Shown here: positions 47,390-60,100 of the stretch, piece after piece
Layout of the letters: each line of letters starts with the position of its first letter
Position numbering within the stretch: position 1 is the stretch's first letter
Origin: Anthopleura xanthogrammica
Taxonomy: Eukaryota > Cnidaria > Anthozoa > Actiniaria > Actiniidae
Length of the DNA stretch: 64,000 nucleotides
Assembly: GCA_964019055.1 (NCBI GenBank)
Contig: OZ025222.1
Coordinates: 3,094,746 to 3,158,745, forward strand
Reading direction: 5' to 3'
The notes under the pieces: generated by a model
What the model was told of the DNA's origin: nothing
Databases searched by the model: none
Seen by the model: the letters and a program-made list of their open reading frames with translations, nothing else
Made by a program: the position numbers and the translations under genes

Positions 47390-47974
47390 TCCACTATGGT
47401 GGCACAAAGAAGAGCCAGCTTTGCAGGCCACTTCTTCAGAGCTAAAGACCAGATTATCTCCGTTCCGATATCATCTTATGGAGACTACCGTGCCCAAACA
47501 GAGGAACTAGACCCCTCACTTACCCAGACACTCTAACTTGAGACACTGGCTTAATACTAGACGAACTAGACCCCTCACTTACCCAGACACTCTAACTAGA
47601 GACACTGGCTTAATACTAGACGAACTAGACCCCTCACTTACCCAGACACTCTAACTTGGGACACTGGCTTAATACTAGACGAACTAGACCCCTCACTTAC
47701 CCAGACACTCTAACTAGAGACATTGGCTTAATACTAGACGAACTAGACCCCTCACTTACCAAGACGCTCTAACTTGGGACACTGGCTTAATACTAGACGA
47801 ACTAGACCCCTCACTTACCCAGACACTCTAACTTGGGACACTGGCTTAATACTAGACGAACTAGACCCCTCACCTACCCAGACACTCTAACTTGGGACAC
47901 TGGCTTAATACTAGAGAAACTGGGGCGCGTAATGATGAACAAGACTCAATGGCTTAAAATGATGATGATGATGA
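47390..47974 (+). pseudogene. LINE 3' end with a seven-fold 59-bp tandem repeat
   Basis: Codons read VAQRRASFAGHFFRAKDQII, then in another frame LWRLPCPNRGTRPLTYPDTL and TxDTGLIL. This is the familiar C-terminal tail of one LINE group (R-x-x-F-A-G-H, L-x-x-P, R-P-L-T-Y-P-D, D-T-G). From 47504 to 47916 a 59-bp unit starting GAACTAGACCCCTCACTTAC is repeated seven times. Since 59 is not a multiple of 3, the amplification destroys the frame. The last copy runs into LGRVMMNKTQWLKMM and a (GAT)n tail at 47959-47974, as expected for a LINE 3' end. Confidence 0.72.
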
Positions 47975-48454
47975 GCTCGCTACGTTGGGACACAGCCGGG
48001 AAGTCTATGTGTCTCATTTTAGTCGTAAAGAGCCTCCCCTCCGTATTTCATAGTTGCCGTATCTTAAAATCCCTGCTGCCTGGAAACATTTTTCTGACAA
48101 GAGCTTTTACTCGATCGACTTGGTTCATTTTCTCAGCACTTTTTTTTTTAATATTGCTATGTTTTCTGTTTATGTGAATACTGTCTTTACCCAAAAACAA
48201 TGCCCAGTCCCCGCGCAAAAAATAAGTGCCCAATCCCCACTTGTTTCGGTCAAGGGTTGTCTTAACAACAAGGGGCAAAAAACGAGTCAGCGGTTGTGGG
48301 TAATATTGCGGGCTCACTTGCTTCCTATAAAAATGTCTATCTCTTCTTCATTCTCTTAGCTCCTTGTGGATCATAAGGCGAGGCACAAATCTTTCCATCT
48401 TGGTCTATGGCAGCACTTTCTGCTTCCTTCCAACTATAAAAATGTCTATGGTTT

Positions 48455-48800
48455 CGAAAAAATCTCAAAATGATAATGATAATTTATTTATATAGCGCCA
48501 TTTCCAGCAGTTCAATGGCGCTGCGCTAGAGACAGTAAGAAATGGTTAATTCTTTACAAAATTCATTGGACCAGAGTCAAAAGAAAAACCTGTGGCACAG
48601 GGCTGCCAAGAAATCGGCGCTCACTGTCCAAGATTTCACATTGTCAAAGTTACAAGTTTTGCAGCGAGATGGGCAGGTAGAAAGTGTTAGTGAACTCAGC
48701 TAGTTCTGGAGAGATACAGTAGAGTCTTGTTTTAAAGAGGGATGACTGGCCAGGAGTAATACAGTTGAGTGATATATAAGAAAACAAATGTGCAGAAGCT
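48455..48800. mobile_element. Possible SINE/LINE 3' segment with TTTATATAGCGCC motif
   Basis: ATAATTTATTTATATAGCGC then CATTTCCAGC resembles the conserved 3' region of widespread animal retroelements. Boundaries are not clear. Confidence 0.4.
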
Positions 48801-49483
48801 AAGCTCATTATCTTGAAAGTTAAGAAAAAAAATCTATTTCAATCTATTATTCAATGCCTAAGGTTTGTTTTTTATTGTTTGTAGAACTGTTCTAATGTTC
48901 ATATTATAAAATTTTTTTTTTTTCCTCGACCAATTTTCGTGTTAGAAGCGAAGTTTTCGAGCGGCCATGTTTGTTTTCTTGAACAATTCAGCGCATGCGC
49001 ATACGTTTTCCATCCCTGTTTGTCTGAACGTGTGACACATAATGAGTCCGTCTGGAATTACCACGCCATATCAGTTGAAACGACCGTCCTGCCCTGAAAT
49101 CACGACGGATGTAAAATGAAATGATAAAACAAACGAACAAAAGCATGTTTTAATTATAGTAATTGAAAATATAAGATGATTTTGAGCTATAAAATATGAT
49201 TTATTACGAATTAATGTAAATTGGTAATTCAGTTTCTGAATTGGAGCACGTAAACAGAATTATCATATGACCGTATTTCACTGTACGCGTGATTCTAAAA
49301 AAAACCTTTGGGGAAAATGTCGTCAGCAAAAAAGTACGCTTTTCCGAAAAGTGTAATAATTTCCCGTTCGGACTCGCCGTTCGGACTCGCTGCCGTCAAT
49401 CATGTAAAAACTACGCATTTTGATTCGCATTTATTAAAAACGCTTTGAAATCGTTTTTTTATATGTGGTCATATGATAAAATG
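48801..49483. other. Intergenic, no feature recognised
   Basis: AT-rich; no gene or array supported. Confidence 0.35.
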
Positions 49484-49625
49484 CTTATTGACTGAGTTAA
49501 GGTCGGTCCGAACGGGAAAATATTTGGCTCTCGGTCCTTGGCACGGAACTCGCTGCGCTCGTTCCGTACTTCAGGACCTCGAGCCAAATATTTTCCCGTT
49601 CGGACCTCCCACTCAGTCAATAAGT
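49484..49625. mobile_element. Foldback element, CTTATTGACTGAG termini
   Basis: CTTATTGACTGAGTTAAGGT and GTCCGAACGGGAAAATATTT plus GGCTC at the left mirror GAGCCAAATATTTTCCCGTT, CGGACC and ACTCAGTCAATAAG at the right. The centre is itself palindromic around CGGAACTCGCTGCGCTCGTT. Confidence 0.88.
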
Positions 49626-50477
49626 ACATAATACTTGAAAAATAACACATGTACAAATAACTTTTTTTTTTGGAAAAAGCTCCGGGGAAACATTGAATCC
49701 TAATATATTCTTGTATTTCCCCGGAACCTCTTCTTGAATTGCTTTGTGCGTGATCACTCAACCAGGATATAGAAAGTGGGAGCATAGAAAAAATCGGCTC
49801 AACTGTTGCTAGTCACTTTTCTACTCAATTCAAATCTTTTGGGAATAAGATTCTTTGTCTGGCATCACGTGGAAATGAAATGGAAGTTTTTAAAACAAAA
49901 GTTCTTATTCCCAGAGGTTTTTGAATGAGGGAGAAACGTACATAGCAACGCGTTAGCTGATTCGGTCTTCTATTTGTGCTTGAAAAATATCAAGGACTGA
50001 AAAACAGACTTTTATTCCTAGATTTGGTAGTCAGGGCTGACTAGCCTTGTTTAGTGTTTTCCTTGCATTTCCATTTCAACCTTTAAGAAGATCTGACTGA
50101 TTCAATTATTTATCTAATTTTTATCTTTCTAAAGTAAAAAAAACTCAAGTAGTCTTGCCTCATTCGACTCTCAAACCTGAGTCTTACTTATAATATGAAG
50201 AGTAACGGTTTCTTAATAACTTCTATCCTGTTCAATTAATAACCTTTAATAGGACAATCGTCTCAGACAAATACTTGGGGCACTTTTACAATCTCGTTAA
50301 TGGGAAGATGGACCTTGACCCAGTCGAGCTTGAGCATTCCTTTCTTTTTGATTAATTTTAGGGGTAGAGTACAAATGACTCGTGAGATGCAGAGATAACT
50401 GTGCTTAATCGACGGGAAGTACTTAACAAGTTTACAAAGCAGGATTAATTGGATTTAAATGTCTTGATTTTATAAAC
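49626..50477. other. Intergenic, no feature recognised
   Basis: AT-rich; no gene or array supported. Confidence 0.35.
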
Positions 50478-50890
50478 AGTACGTTGGACTTGAGGCACGT
50501 TTTGTCACGAGAGGAAGAGAGGGAGAGGAAAAAACGAATAACAAGAGAGAGAAAAGAAAGAAAGAAAGTTAGTGAGAGGGAAGCAAGGAAGGAAGAAAGA
50601 AACAAAGAAACAAAGAAAGTAAGAAAGAAACAAAGACAGACAGACAGACAGACAGACAGAAAAAAAGAAAGAAAGAAAGAAAGTAAGAAAGAAAGACAGA
50701 AAGAAAAAAAGAAAGAAAGACAGAAAGAAAGCGAAAAGGAAGGAAGGAAGGAAGGAGGAAGAAGGAAGAAGGAAGAAGGAAGAAGGAAGAAGGAAGAAGG
50801 AAGAAGGAAGAAGGAAGAAGGAAGAAGGAAGAAGGAAGAAGGAAGAAGGAAGAAGGAAGAAGGAAAAAGGAAGAAGGGAAGAAAGAAAGT
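50478..50890. repeat. Purine-strand arrays: GAAA, GACA and GGAAGAA units
   Basis: AAAG/AAGA units with a (GACA)n island at about 50636-50660, then about 18 copies of a 7-bp AAGGAAG-type unit (about 50755-50880). Lys/Arg/Glu-rich frames are artefacts. Confidence 0.95.
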
Positions 50891-51141
50891 AAATTGGTTG
50901 GACCAGGTCGAGAAAAGTTTACAGATGAGTCCTGTTTCGTTTTGAAAAAAATCATTCTCATGCACAGATCTTATAAAAAACTGTAGGGGGTTAAAATCGC
51001 CGAAATTGCCAAAACACGAAAAAAAGCCCCAAACAATGATAATCAAATCCCCCCAAAACGTTAATCGTGTAACCAAAGAAGATTTAAACATATTTTTTAA
51101 GCAATTCATGAAAGAGTTACAGTTTGGAATACTGAACTAAC

Positions 51142-51144
<3 letters not shown>

Positions 51145-51192
<48 letters not shown>

Positions 51193-51215
51193 GGACAGAC
51201 AGACAGACAGTCAAA
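51145..51215. repeat. (AGAC)n microsatellite
   Basis: About 16 AGAC units with one AGACGG interruption. Confidence 0.95.
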
Positions 51216-52029
51216 CAGACAGTACGTACGAGACAGAAAGTAGAAAAACCAGGCAGACAGAGATCAAGACAAACACAAGCCAACAGACTTTCATTGAAAT
51301 CTCATCCTATTTCCTTCTTTACACCAAACGTATCCTTGATCACCATCTTCTGAACGCCACAAATAATGACCTACTGATCCCTTACGTTGCCATGCCAATC
51401 GCGAAACAGCCAAACAATCCCAATACCATGCATTGGAACATTTATTTAGGTTTTATTAAACTGCTCTCGAGTCAGGAAGCTGAGTTGTTCGAGTAAACAG
51501 CCGTAAATATTTCGTTAATACTTTCTCGAGTCATTAGCAGACCTGTCGTTGATACGTTTGCGCTCTTTAACGTGCTTGTCTTTTCTGAAGTGTCATTGGG
51601 TTCGCTTTCTTGGTAAGCCCACGGAAGGCAAGTGTCATTAAACTGATTCTTATCTTGTGGATTCGTTATTTAAGTTCGGCAGGATAGAGGGATCGAGTCA
51701 CTTCTAGTTTTTTGGTGCTCTAGGAATCGGGCGAATTTGATATTGGTAAGTGAAATTCGAACTTTTTCATTCATTATTAGTTATATTATCCATATTTGTC
51801 TTAACCCATCTTCGATTCAGTACCCTTTATTCTTACGTTGCTTTTTCTTCCATTTGGTAGTATTACTTTTTTTTTTTTTTTAATTCCATTCACGCGGTGT
51901 AGAATTTCATCTTTCACCTAGAATTTTAGCTCGTCTTGATTTTCTAGCATAATGGCAACCCAAAAAGCTATCGTTTTCTTGTCATTTTTGTTCCATTTTC
52001 CCAAGGAAACGAAAACATTTTTATCATAT
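51216..52029. other. Intergenic with possible non-coding exon
   Basis: Mostly unremarkable. TTGATATTG followed by GTAAGTGAAA at about 51745 would be a strong donor for a 5' UTR exon, but no ATG-bearing downstream exon could be linked. Confidence 0.25.
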
Positions 52030-52091
52030 TAGCTTCCCTCCTTCCCTCCCTCCCTTCCTCCTCCCCCTCCTCTCCTCTCTCTCTCTCTCTT

Positions 52092-52148
<57 letters not shown>

Positions 52149-52230
52149 TTCTCTCTCTCTCTCTCTCTTTCTTCTCTCTCTCTCTCTCTTTTTCTCTCTC
52201 TTTCTCTTTCTTTTCTCTCAATTTCTATAA
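52030..52230. repeat. (TC)n pyrimidine tract
   Basis: CTCT dinucleotide repeat with CTTT and CCTC interruptions, about 200 bp. Confidence 0.95.
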
Positions 52231-54105
52231 GTTGATGGAACTACCGTGTCTAAATAAAGGTGATTCATTCATTCATTCTTTCATTCTTTCTCTCTCATTT
52301 CGATAAATTCGGTGCCATTGACACTGAATTTTCTATTCACTCGTGTTCCTCTTTCTTCAGCTGTAAGATCATCTCTATTAGCTGTCTTCTAACTTCTCAT
52401 GCCAGTATTTTCACAGATAATCTTCTTGATGGCCAAAATGCCCTTCACTGTCACTAACATCAATCGAACTGATCCTTCAGTCTAAGTTTTATCCTACATT
52501 TAATAATCAACAACGCCATTTACCATGACATCTTTCGCCTAAAGGTTATGACGTTAGTATGCACTAAACAAATCCCTTTTCAACTTGTCAGATTCAATTC
52601 TAGTTACTAGAAAGATCGCATATCACTAAGTTAAACATAGCCTTGGAAATTACTCACGTTATTTAGAACATGTTTACATATCTTCGTTCTATTGTTAGTT
52701 TTTTTTTCGAAAAATCTGCGTGTAAATTTTTATGCCATGGTTTACCCAGTAACCAAATAACCAAGTAATTTTCTTCGGCCTTTGACTCTGTAGGTTAACA
52801 CCTTTCTCTACAGTTCCTTAATATTGCTAATTTTCGACCACTTTCTGGTAATATATGCTACGTATATATGAAAGATTTTCAGTTGCAAATTTTTTCAAAG
52901 TTGCTCGTCTTGTTTATCTGATCAATTTGGAGGCCTTTTCTACCGACTTGCTCAAGATGGCATTGATTTATATTTTACCAGGTTTAATTTTAAGTTTCGT
53001 TTCGTAGGGGCTTTAGGATGATAGTATGGGATCTAAGGCTTATTTGTTTAACTTGAAAAACTCGGCCGCTTAAGGAAAGGAGAAGGAGAAGGAGAAGGAG
53101 AAGGAGAACGAGTAGTGTATGATGATTAAGGTGAAAAAGTTATTTGCATTGCAGTATTTAGTGAGACAACTTTTCTTTTGAAAAAGCCTTCAACGCTGGC
53201 CCAATACACTCATGATAACGATCAGTTTATTCCTCACTCAAGATAGCTCTTTTCCTTTGAACTTGAGAATTCTGAAAGTCTCAGTCGAACTGAGAATATC
53301 TTTGAATCATAGTCCGAATTCACGGTGATCGAACTGCCCACCTTCGTACGTCTACGAGTTTTCTTCATCCTTCTCAAATTACAAATATAATGGCAAACTT
53401 ATTTCACTTATCATTAATCATTTTTTTTCAACATTCTTTTATTTGTTCAAGACACAGTTTGCTGTCATCTTAGCTTTCTAATATAACTTACCAGTGTTTC
53501 AGTTGACTTTGTTGACAATCCCATGTATTAGCCAATCATAACTCGAGTAATTCATGGTTCCCACTCCCCTTAGTTACGGTTGCTATGTCCCACGATCTCA
53601 ATAAATTAGCTAGAATATCCGAGAATTAAAAACAAACTGGTCGCGGAAAATTGATTATAAATTGTTTTAATTGTATACTATCGTGTGAAAATAAAATAAA
53701 ATTGCTTCGTAATCCTTGTAGAACTCTTTAAATAAACAGCAGTTGTTTGTGGGACAAGATTTTCAGTAAGAAAACTGCTGCAACAGTGATTGGTTCGCTG
53801 TTCTCGAGTCGGAACCATGAATCACGTACTCTAAAAGATTTTAATAAATTTCTAAGCATAGGATGTCGGCTGTCAAGATATAGATTGTAAACGAGGAAAG
53901 ACAGTGTAAGACATTGTAAAACGGCGAAAAGGAAACATCCTCGAAGTAAAAAAGATAAGCCCACATGAAAAATAGGTTTTGAAATCACGATAAAACAAGA
54001 AACAGTTACATATATGAAAACCATTAGTTGTCATCAACCGTTCTCGCCTCTGTAGAGTATATTTGAATAATGAGCGAGGGGGAAAACTTATCCCATTTGG
54101 CTATC
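52231..54105. other. Intergenic, no gene recognised
   Basis: AT-rich. It contains a short (GAAGGA)n run at about 53075-53110. The 98-codon minus-strand frame at 53728-54024 is hydrophobic but has no family match that I know and no splice signals, so it is not called. Confidence 0.35.
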
Positions 54106-54310
54106 TTAAAGGCTCTGGCACACGGTGCAACATCGCGTGCAACATCACACTAAAATATTAAAATTGGAACGTCTGTTTATTGTGTTTATGTTATTTGTAT
54201 TATCCTCGTAAATCAAACAAAAAAATCGAGATTTTCTCTGATTTGGCTGCTGAAATAGTACTGTAATCATAATGTTGCAAGCAATGTTGCACCGTGTATC
54301 TGAGCCTTAA
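54106..54310. mobile_element. Foldback element, AAGGCTC termini
   Basis: AAAGGCTCTGGCACACGGTG plus CAACATCGCGTGCAACAT mirrors ATGTTGCAAGCAATGTTGCA plus CCGTGTATCTGAGCCTT. Confidence 0.82.
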
Positions 54311-54469
54311 CTTGTTATCAGGCACCAGTTCTCATGTAACGTTATCTAGCTCGTAAACCAGACAATTGGACTTGGGAATAGGAATGTGACTGACGAAGAT
54401 ACAAGTAGAATAGTTTGGTGTGTGTCACGTCCAAGAGTTGTAAGATATATGAAGGAGGATCAAGAAAAA

Positions 54470-54600
54470 GGAAAGGAAAGGAGAAGAGAGGAGAGGAGAG
54501 GAGAGAAAAGAACAGAAGAGAACAGCAGAAATCAAGAGAGAACAGAACAGAACAGAACAGAACAGAACAGAACAGAACAGAACAGAACAGAACAGAAGAA
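54470..54600. repeat. GAGAG and (AGAAC)n pentamer array
   Basis: A GAGGAGAGG purine tract followed by about 11 perfect CAGAA units, the reverse complement of the CTGTT/TTCTG array at 39866. Confidence 0.9.
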
Positions 54601-55134
54601 GCTATAATAAAACAGAACAGAATATAATAGAAAAAAACCCAGAAAGAACAGAACGGACTGACAGAAGAGCTAGAACAGAACAGAAAAAAAGTCGAAAATA
54701 GAGGGTCGAAGAAACATAAAAAGTAACAAATCCAGGTCATGTACAAAACTAAAGTTTAATTTTAAAAAAATGTTTACAAATCAGTTTTCTTTTCTTGGTT
54801 AAATTAATGACTTTTTACAATTTCATTATTTCCATTTGACAATATATAACAAACGTGCCCATTATTTATTTTAAAAATTCCCATTTTCTTGGTATTTAGT
54901 TTCGTCTTTAATCAAAACGTCAGCGTCCATATTTTTGTTTCCGGGATTTCTTGTCTAGTTTGATTCAATTTGTTTTTTCTCTTCGTTTTGTTTGTTTTGA
55001 CGAAATGTGATTAGTTTGCGATCCGTTATCTGCTCGAGGTCTTATGCTGGGGAGTGAATCATTTTGTACGACACAGAATAGAAATGAGAAGAAATAATAG
55101 TAGTGTTGGAAAGGAATCGAAGAAAGGACTTGGA

Positions 55135-55137
55135 AAT

Positions 55138-55170
<33 letters not shown>

Positions 55171-55187
55171 AAGAAAGAGAGAGAGAG

Positions 55188-55219
<32 letters not shown>

Positions 55220-55415
55220 GGAAGGAAAGAAAGATAAACGAAAGACAAGTCAAGAAAGAGAAAGAAGTAAGATATGTACGAAAAAATAGTGAATGAATGA
55301 ATGAACGCACGAAAAACAGATAAGGCAGAAAGAAAGAAGGAAGGAAAGAAAGGAAAAAAGAAAGGAAAAAAAAAAGGAAAGAAAGAAAGAAAGAAGGAAG
55401 GAAAGAAAGAAAGGT
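55135..55415. repeat. (GAAA)n and (GAAGGAAA)n purine tracts
   Basis: Two GAAA-rich blocks (55135-55240 and 55325-55415) separated by about 80 bp containing an AATGAATG run. Ser/Phe/Leu and Lys/Glu frames are artefacts. Confidence 0.9.
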
Positions 55416-56165
55416 AGAGAGAAAGATAGATCTACCTCAAAATTAATTCATAAAAGTTATAAACTGAAATTAGATCGAAACAATATAGATAGAAAATGTT
55501 CAAAATATAAAAATCAATTACGTACTATTTATCAATTATAGTTATTTCACTTAAATTGTTTCGCAGTTACACTTTCTTGAGAAGAGAAATTTAAATATAA
55601 CAACGAAAAGGAGTAAAGAAAGCAAAAAACATGAAAGTTCGTCTGTGAAAATATATTTTACTCGTCTCCGATCAACCTTCCAGTAAAATAGCTTAGTAAA
55701 CATTTTCAAAATGTAAGTATTAGATATCTTTTTTGCTTGGTAATTGTATAAAGTATTTTCAAAATGGTCTAAAAGTGCCAGCTCCTTTAAACGATATCAC
55801 CATCACATCACATTTAAGCCGTAAGATTACCATGAGTCTGTTGACATAGACCATGTTTAATGTCCTTCAATAATAGCTAAGTCACGGATTACAGCATCGT
55901 TTTCCTTAAATGATAACTATCTATGCTATCTTTTGCTAATACTTGCTGTTATGAGTACTTTGCTTTTTAAGTTACCGCTGATTGTACATAAGCATAGTTG
56001 TTCGTTGGTTTTGCTTTTTTTGAAAGTCAACTCCTAAATTTTGTTGTATTCGGCCGGCTTCGATTGTTTAATCACGCGAGACTCTGGGTCGGTATAGATT
56101 GCAAGATATCTTGGTGTTATCCCCCTCGTTCCCCACTTCTTACCGTGGCTATGTTCCACAAACAC
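55416..56165. other. Intergenic, no feature recognised
   Basis: AT-rich; no gene supported. Confidence 0.35.
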
Positions 56166-56262
56166 GGCAACGTCCATGCATCCATTTATCCATGCATCCA
56201 TCCATGCATCCATCCATGCATCCATCCATCCTTCCATCCATCCATGCATCCATCCAGCCACC
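56166..56262. repeat. CCAT/GCAT tetranucleotide array
   Basis: About 24 CATC units with regular GCAT variants. Confidence 0.9.
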
Positions 56263-56783
56263 CATCACTTTTTCTTTTCAATCATTTCTTCATTCACTCT
56301 TTCTCCTATATTTTCGCCTTATTTTTTCCTTTCTATGTACTATTTCTTTTTCCTTTACCTATCTGTCATCTCCCCGTCCTCCCATCCTATCCTTCCCTAA
56401 CAAGTCATCTCCTTTTTCTCGACCTTCGTTCTTCTCACATAAGATATTACCTCATGTTTATCTTTCTTCATCATAATCCCTTTTGATACTTGTATCCTAA
56501 TATCCTGCTTCACAGAGGCATCTTTGATTCATTTATTTACCTAACAGACCAATCTTTGACCCTCTATTATATTATACTCATTAAAAGAATCCTCTCAATC
56601 TATTAACAACTTCAAATTAAAACCTATAAAATCTGATGAAATATGATCCTTGTTTAAACTTCGTTTATAGCGGTTTTTCTTGTTAGCTTTTAATTTTATA
56701 AAGGTACTAAATAAGATTAGATTCGTGGTGATTTTATTTCGCTGTCAATTCGTTGCCGGAAGAGGCATGCCACTTCAGCCTTC
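56263..56783. other. Intergenic, no feature recognised
   Basis: Pyrimidine-rich then AT-rich sequence upstream of the proposed promoter of the next gene. Confidence 0.35.
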
Positions 56784-56925
56784 GATAATAAAAGAGACTT
56801 GCTCGTTCGACCATCTTACTCCCTAGCTGATACACGTACTGGCGCGATCTGTGTTTGATCCTCAGTTGTGTCGAGCTTAACGCCCTAGTTTTTACCGCGT
56901 AGAGTTCAAAAGCAAGATCTAGGAA
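56784..56925 (+). promoter_or_regulatory. Possible TATA-like promoter and 5' UTR exon of the secreted modular gene
   Basis: GATAATAAAAG (56784-56794) is a TATA-like box. About 130 bases on, GGAA followed by GTAAGT (donor at 56926) could close a non-coding first exon. The next acceptor, TTTGCAG at 57131-57137, lies just before the start codon. The evidence is positional only. Confidence 0.35.
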
Positions 56926-57165
56926 GTAAGTTAAATTTTTTTTTATTTCGTCGAGTACCAGAGGTTCATAGAGCAATCGTAGAAGGATGTATTTGGATCA
57001 GTTTAGAAATTTATTTTTGCGAAGTGAGGAAAACCCCTCAAAGCACAGTAGAGGGTGAATGAATACCACTTGCAAAGTCAGGTCCAGGTCTATTTTTATT
57101 GTCATTTTGCTTACATTTCTTTATCTTTTCTTTGCAGGTTAACATTTGCGATCTTCACGTATCCC

Positions 57166-60100
57166 ATGATGACCAAAGCAATATTCTGCATCTTTGTTGC
57201 CTTCTACTACATCCAAAGTGAGTGTACTGAGTCAATAGATCAGCTAAAATTGTCTTGTCAATGTTAAATAACTTATATACCGTGAAATGCAGCTCGAGTC
57301 ATCGCGGTAAATTATAACGAGAGTCTTTTAGACGCCAAAACCAGGCTAAACCAACATGTTTTACCATCTCTTATTAGTGTCTAAATACAGAATACTTTCC
57401 TTTACTTTGCATAGTGAATTTCAGCTCGCGTCATTGCGGTAAATTATAACGAGAGTCTTTTAGAAGCCAAAACCATGTTTTACCTATTGCAGAAACCATC
57501 AATCTCTTTTGTATATAATACACAAACCATTCTTTACTTTGCATAGTGATTTTCAGCTCATGTCACCGCGGTAAATCATTAAAACATCAGAGCACGCTTG
57601 CGTGGTAAAAACTGACGCCGGTGAGCGTTTTAGGTACTTTCATCTAAAACGGTATTTTGACCAATCAGAGCGCGCGTTAGAAGTCAATTATCTTATAATT
57701 TCCTTCTCTTTCTCAGTTGCTTTTGGTACTGAAAGAATATGCCGACTCGAAGAGTCCTGCCCTGTACACTACAAGACGCTTGGCTGCTTTAAGGACAGCA
57801 TTGGAGACCGAGTTCTACCCCACTACATCTACAATGAGCGTGACCCTAGCCGCACAGATAACTATGGCAACCGAATGGTCGAATGGTATAACTGGGAGAA
57901 ATACATGGCGGCGTTTTCTTGCCGATGTGCGCAAGTTGCAAGACGACGGGGTTTTGATTTGATTGGAATACAGTTTTATGGTAAGCTGGAAAGAAATATA
58001 TTCAAATGTTATTGATACTCACAGATCGAACCCTGAAACAACCTCTGGGCTGATCTAAGTCAGAGCATGGCTAAATTAACTCACAGATTGAACCCTGAAA
58101 CAACCTCTGGGCTGATCAAAGTCAGTGCACTGCTAACTCACAGATTGAACTCTGAAACAACCTCTGGGCTGATCTAAGTCTGGGCATGGCTAACTCACAG
58201 ATCAAACCCTGAAACAACTTCTGGGCTGATCTAAGTCAGGGCATGGCTAACTCACAGATCAAACCCTGCATGAAACAACCTCAGGGCTGATCTAAGTCAG
58301 GGCATGGCTAACTCACAGATCAAACCCTGAAACAACCTCTGGGCTGATCTAAGTCAGGGCATGGCTAACTCACAGATAGAACCCTTAAACAACCTCTGGG
58401 CTGATCTAAGTCAGGGCATGGCTAACTCGCAGATGAAATTGGAATTTTTGCTGAGGGGAGAAAACCCTTGAATCAAGGTAGAGACTTACAGCGCGACGCA
58501 CAAAAGTATGACCACTTTTAATATATTCGCATACTTCTAAGCACGGGCTTTTTGCTGCCAAACGAGTTTTTTCAAGCCTTATTTGGTAAAACTAGACAGC
58601 TTGGCGTCAAATGTGTCTGTTTAACGTACAAAATCCCGTGCAAAGAAGTATGCGAATACATTAAAAGTGGTCATACTTTTGCGCGTCGCGCTGTAACTGA
58701 CAAACTCTACTCACATGTGATGCCGAGTACTAGTCTGGGAATCAAACCCGAGACCCCAGAGGATAGATGCGAGTGCACTACTGTTACACCACCCTTGATT
58801 CTCACTTAGAATGGTGCATGAAGAGAAGATCAATTGGCATTGGTTTTCGGTCGTGTCGCGTTCGTATTTTTTTCCGATGGCGTGTACGGTTTTTACCCTG
58901 GTTACCCCCCAAGCCTGAATGTATTATGAGCAATGTGAGAGTAGAAAATGAAACTTTGTACCACAGGCGAATGCTGGGCAGGAAAAAAGGGAGTTGATGA
59001 CTACAAACGTCTAGGCAGTGGTGATCCCAAGTGTGTTGGCGATGGATTTAAGACATGTGGTTCTACTGCCCGATACTGTTCTGGTGAACACGAGTATAAC
59101 TTTGTCTACGAGTTAGGTAAAGTAGGCCTGCGAAACATTTACCACTTTATAGACCCCTTTCACGTGACGTCAAATAAGCTACATTTGGAGAACAAAACAA
59201 AAGAATTTCAATCTCCTGAGAATTGGAACCTATTGTTTTGTCCTCCAAATTGAGCTGCATTCTGACGTGCTGCAAGGGGTCTAATAAAAGTTTAAAAGTA
59301 ATATATACAATATGAGTGGCCGTGTTGTATCAGATATACAACCACCAGCCGAAGGCGAGTGATTGTATATCTGATACAACACGGACACGAATATTGTATA
59401 TTACATATGAAACGCCTAGGTGTATACATTCATGTTCTACTAAAATTTTAAAGATAAAATTGAATTTGGCTGAGAAAATTGGAGTTAAAGTTTATGCAAA
59501 TCAGGACAATTTTGTATCAGATATACAACCTCCTCCACGGACAATGATTTCTATTGTGTTTTCCTCATTAATTATTCATGAGTTTTAAAATGAAATATGT
59601 GAACTTACATTACTTTGAAAAGTAATTTACAGCCTATTTTACATTGTTTTTACAAACATCACAAAAATTTACACACTTTGTAAAACTACAATTTCCCCGT
59701 ATCTTTACATAAATTTTACATGAACTTTACAAGCTCAGTTGTAAATTGGTATAATTTTTTCATCGCACAAGTAAAATACACTGTCTGTCTGTCCTTCTTG
59801 TCTTGTCTAACGGTCTGTCTGTCTGTCTCACTCTCTCGCGCGCGCGACCTTTCAAAATATAACTAACACATCTTTACTATTTGTGCCATAGTTAACGATA
59901 AGTGTGACGTCGAGTTTGTCAAAGAAGGATGCTTTGCTGATAACCATAACGACAATGCAAGACCCCTAGGAAACTACATGTTGAATGATCGTGACCCTAC
60001 CGATGCAAGCTACAGTGGAAGAACCATTGATTGGCGCAACTGGGATGTGTATCTTCCTGAACTTGCCTGTCGATGTGCAAAGGCCGCCAAGAATAACGGT

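Noticed and set aside
47504..47916. CRISPR-like direct repeats
   Set aside because: The 59-bp units are contiguous with no spacers and lie in a LINE remnant of a eukaryotic genome; the array at 58021-58437 likewise has no spacers.
53728..54024. Hydrophobic 98-codon minus-strand frame
   Set aside because: No motif I recognise, no splice sites in useful places, and AT-rich sequence often gives hydrophobic frames.
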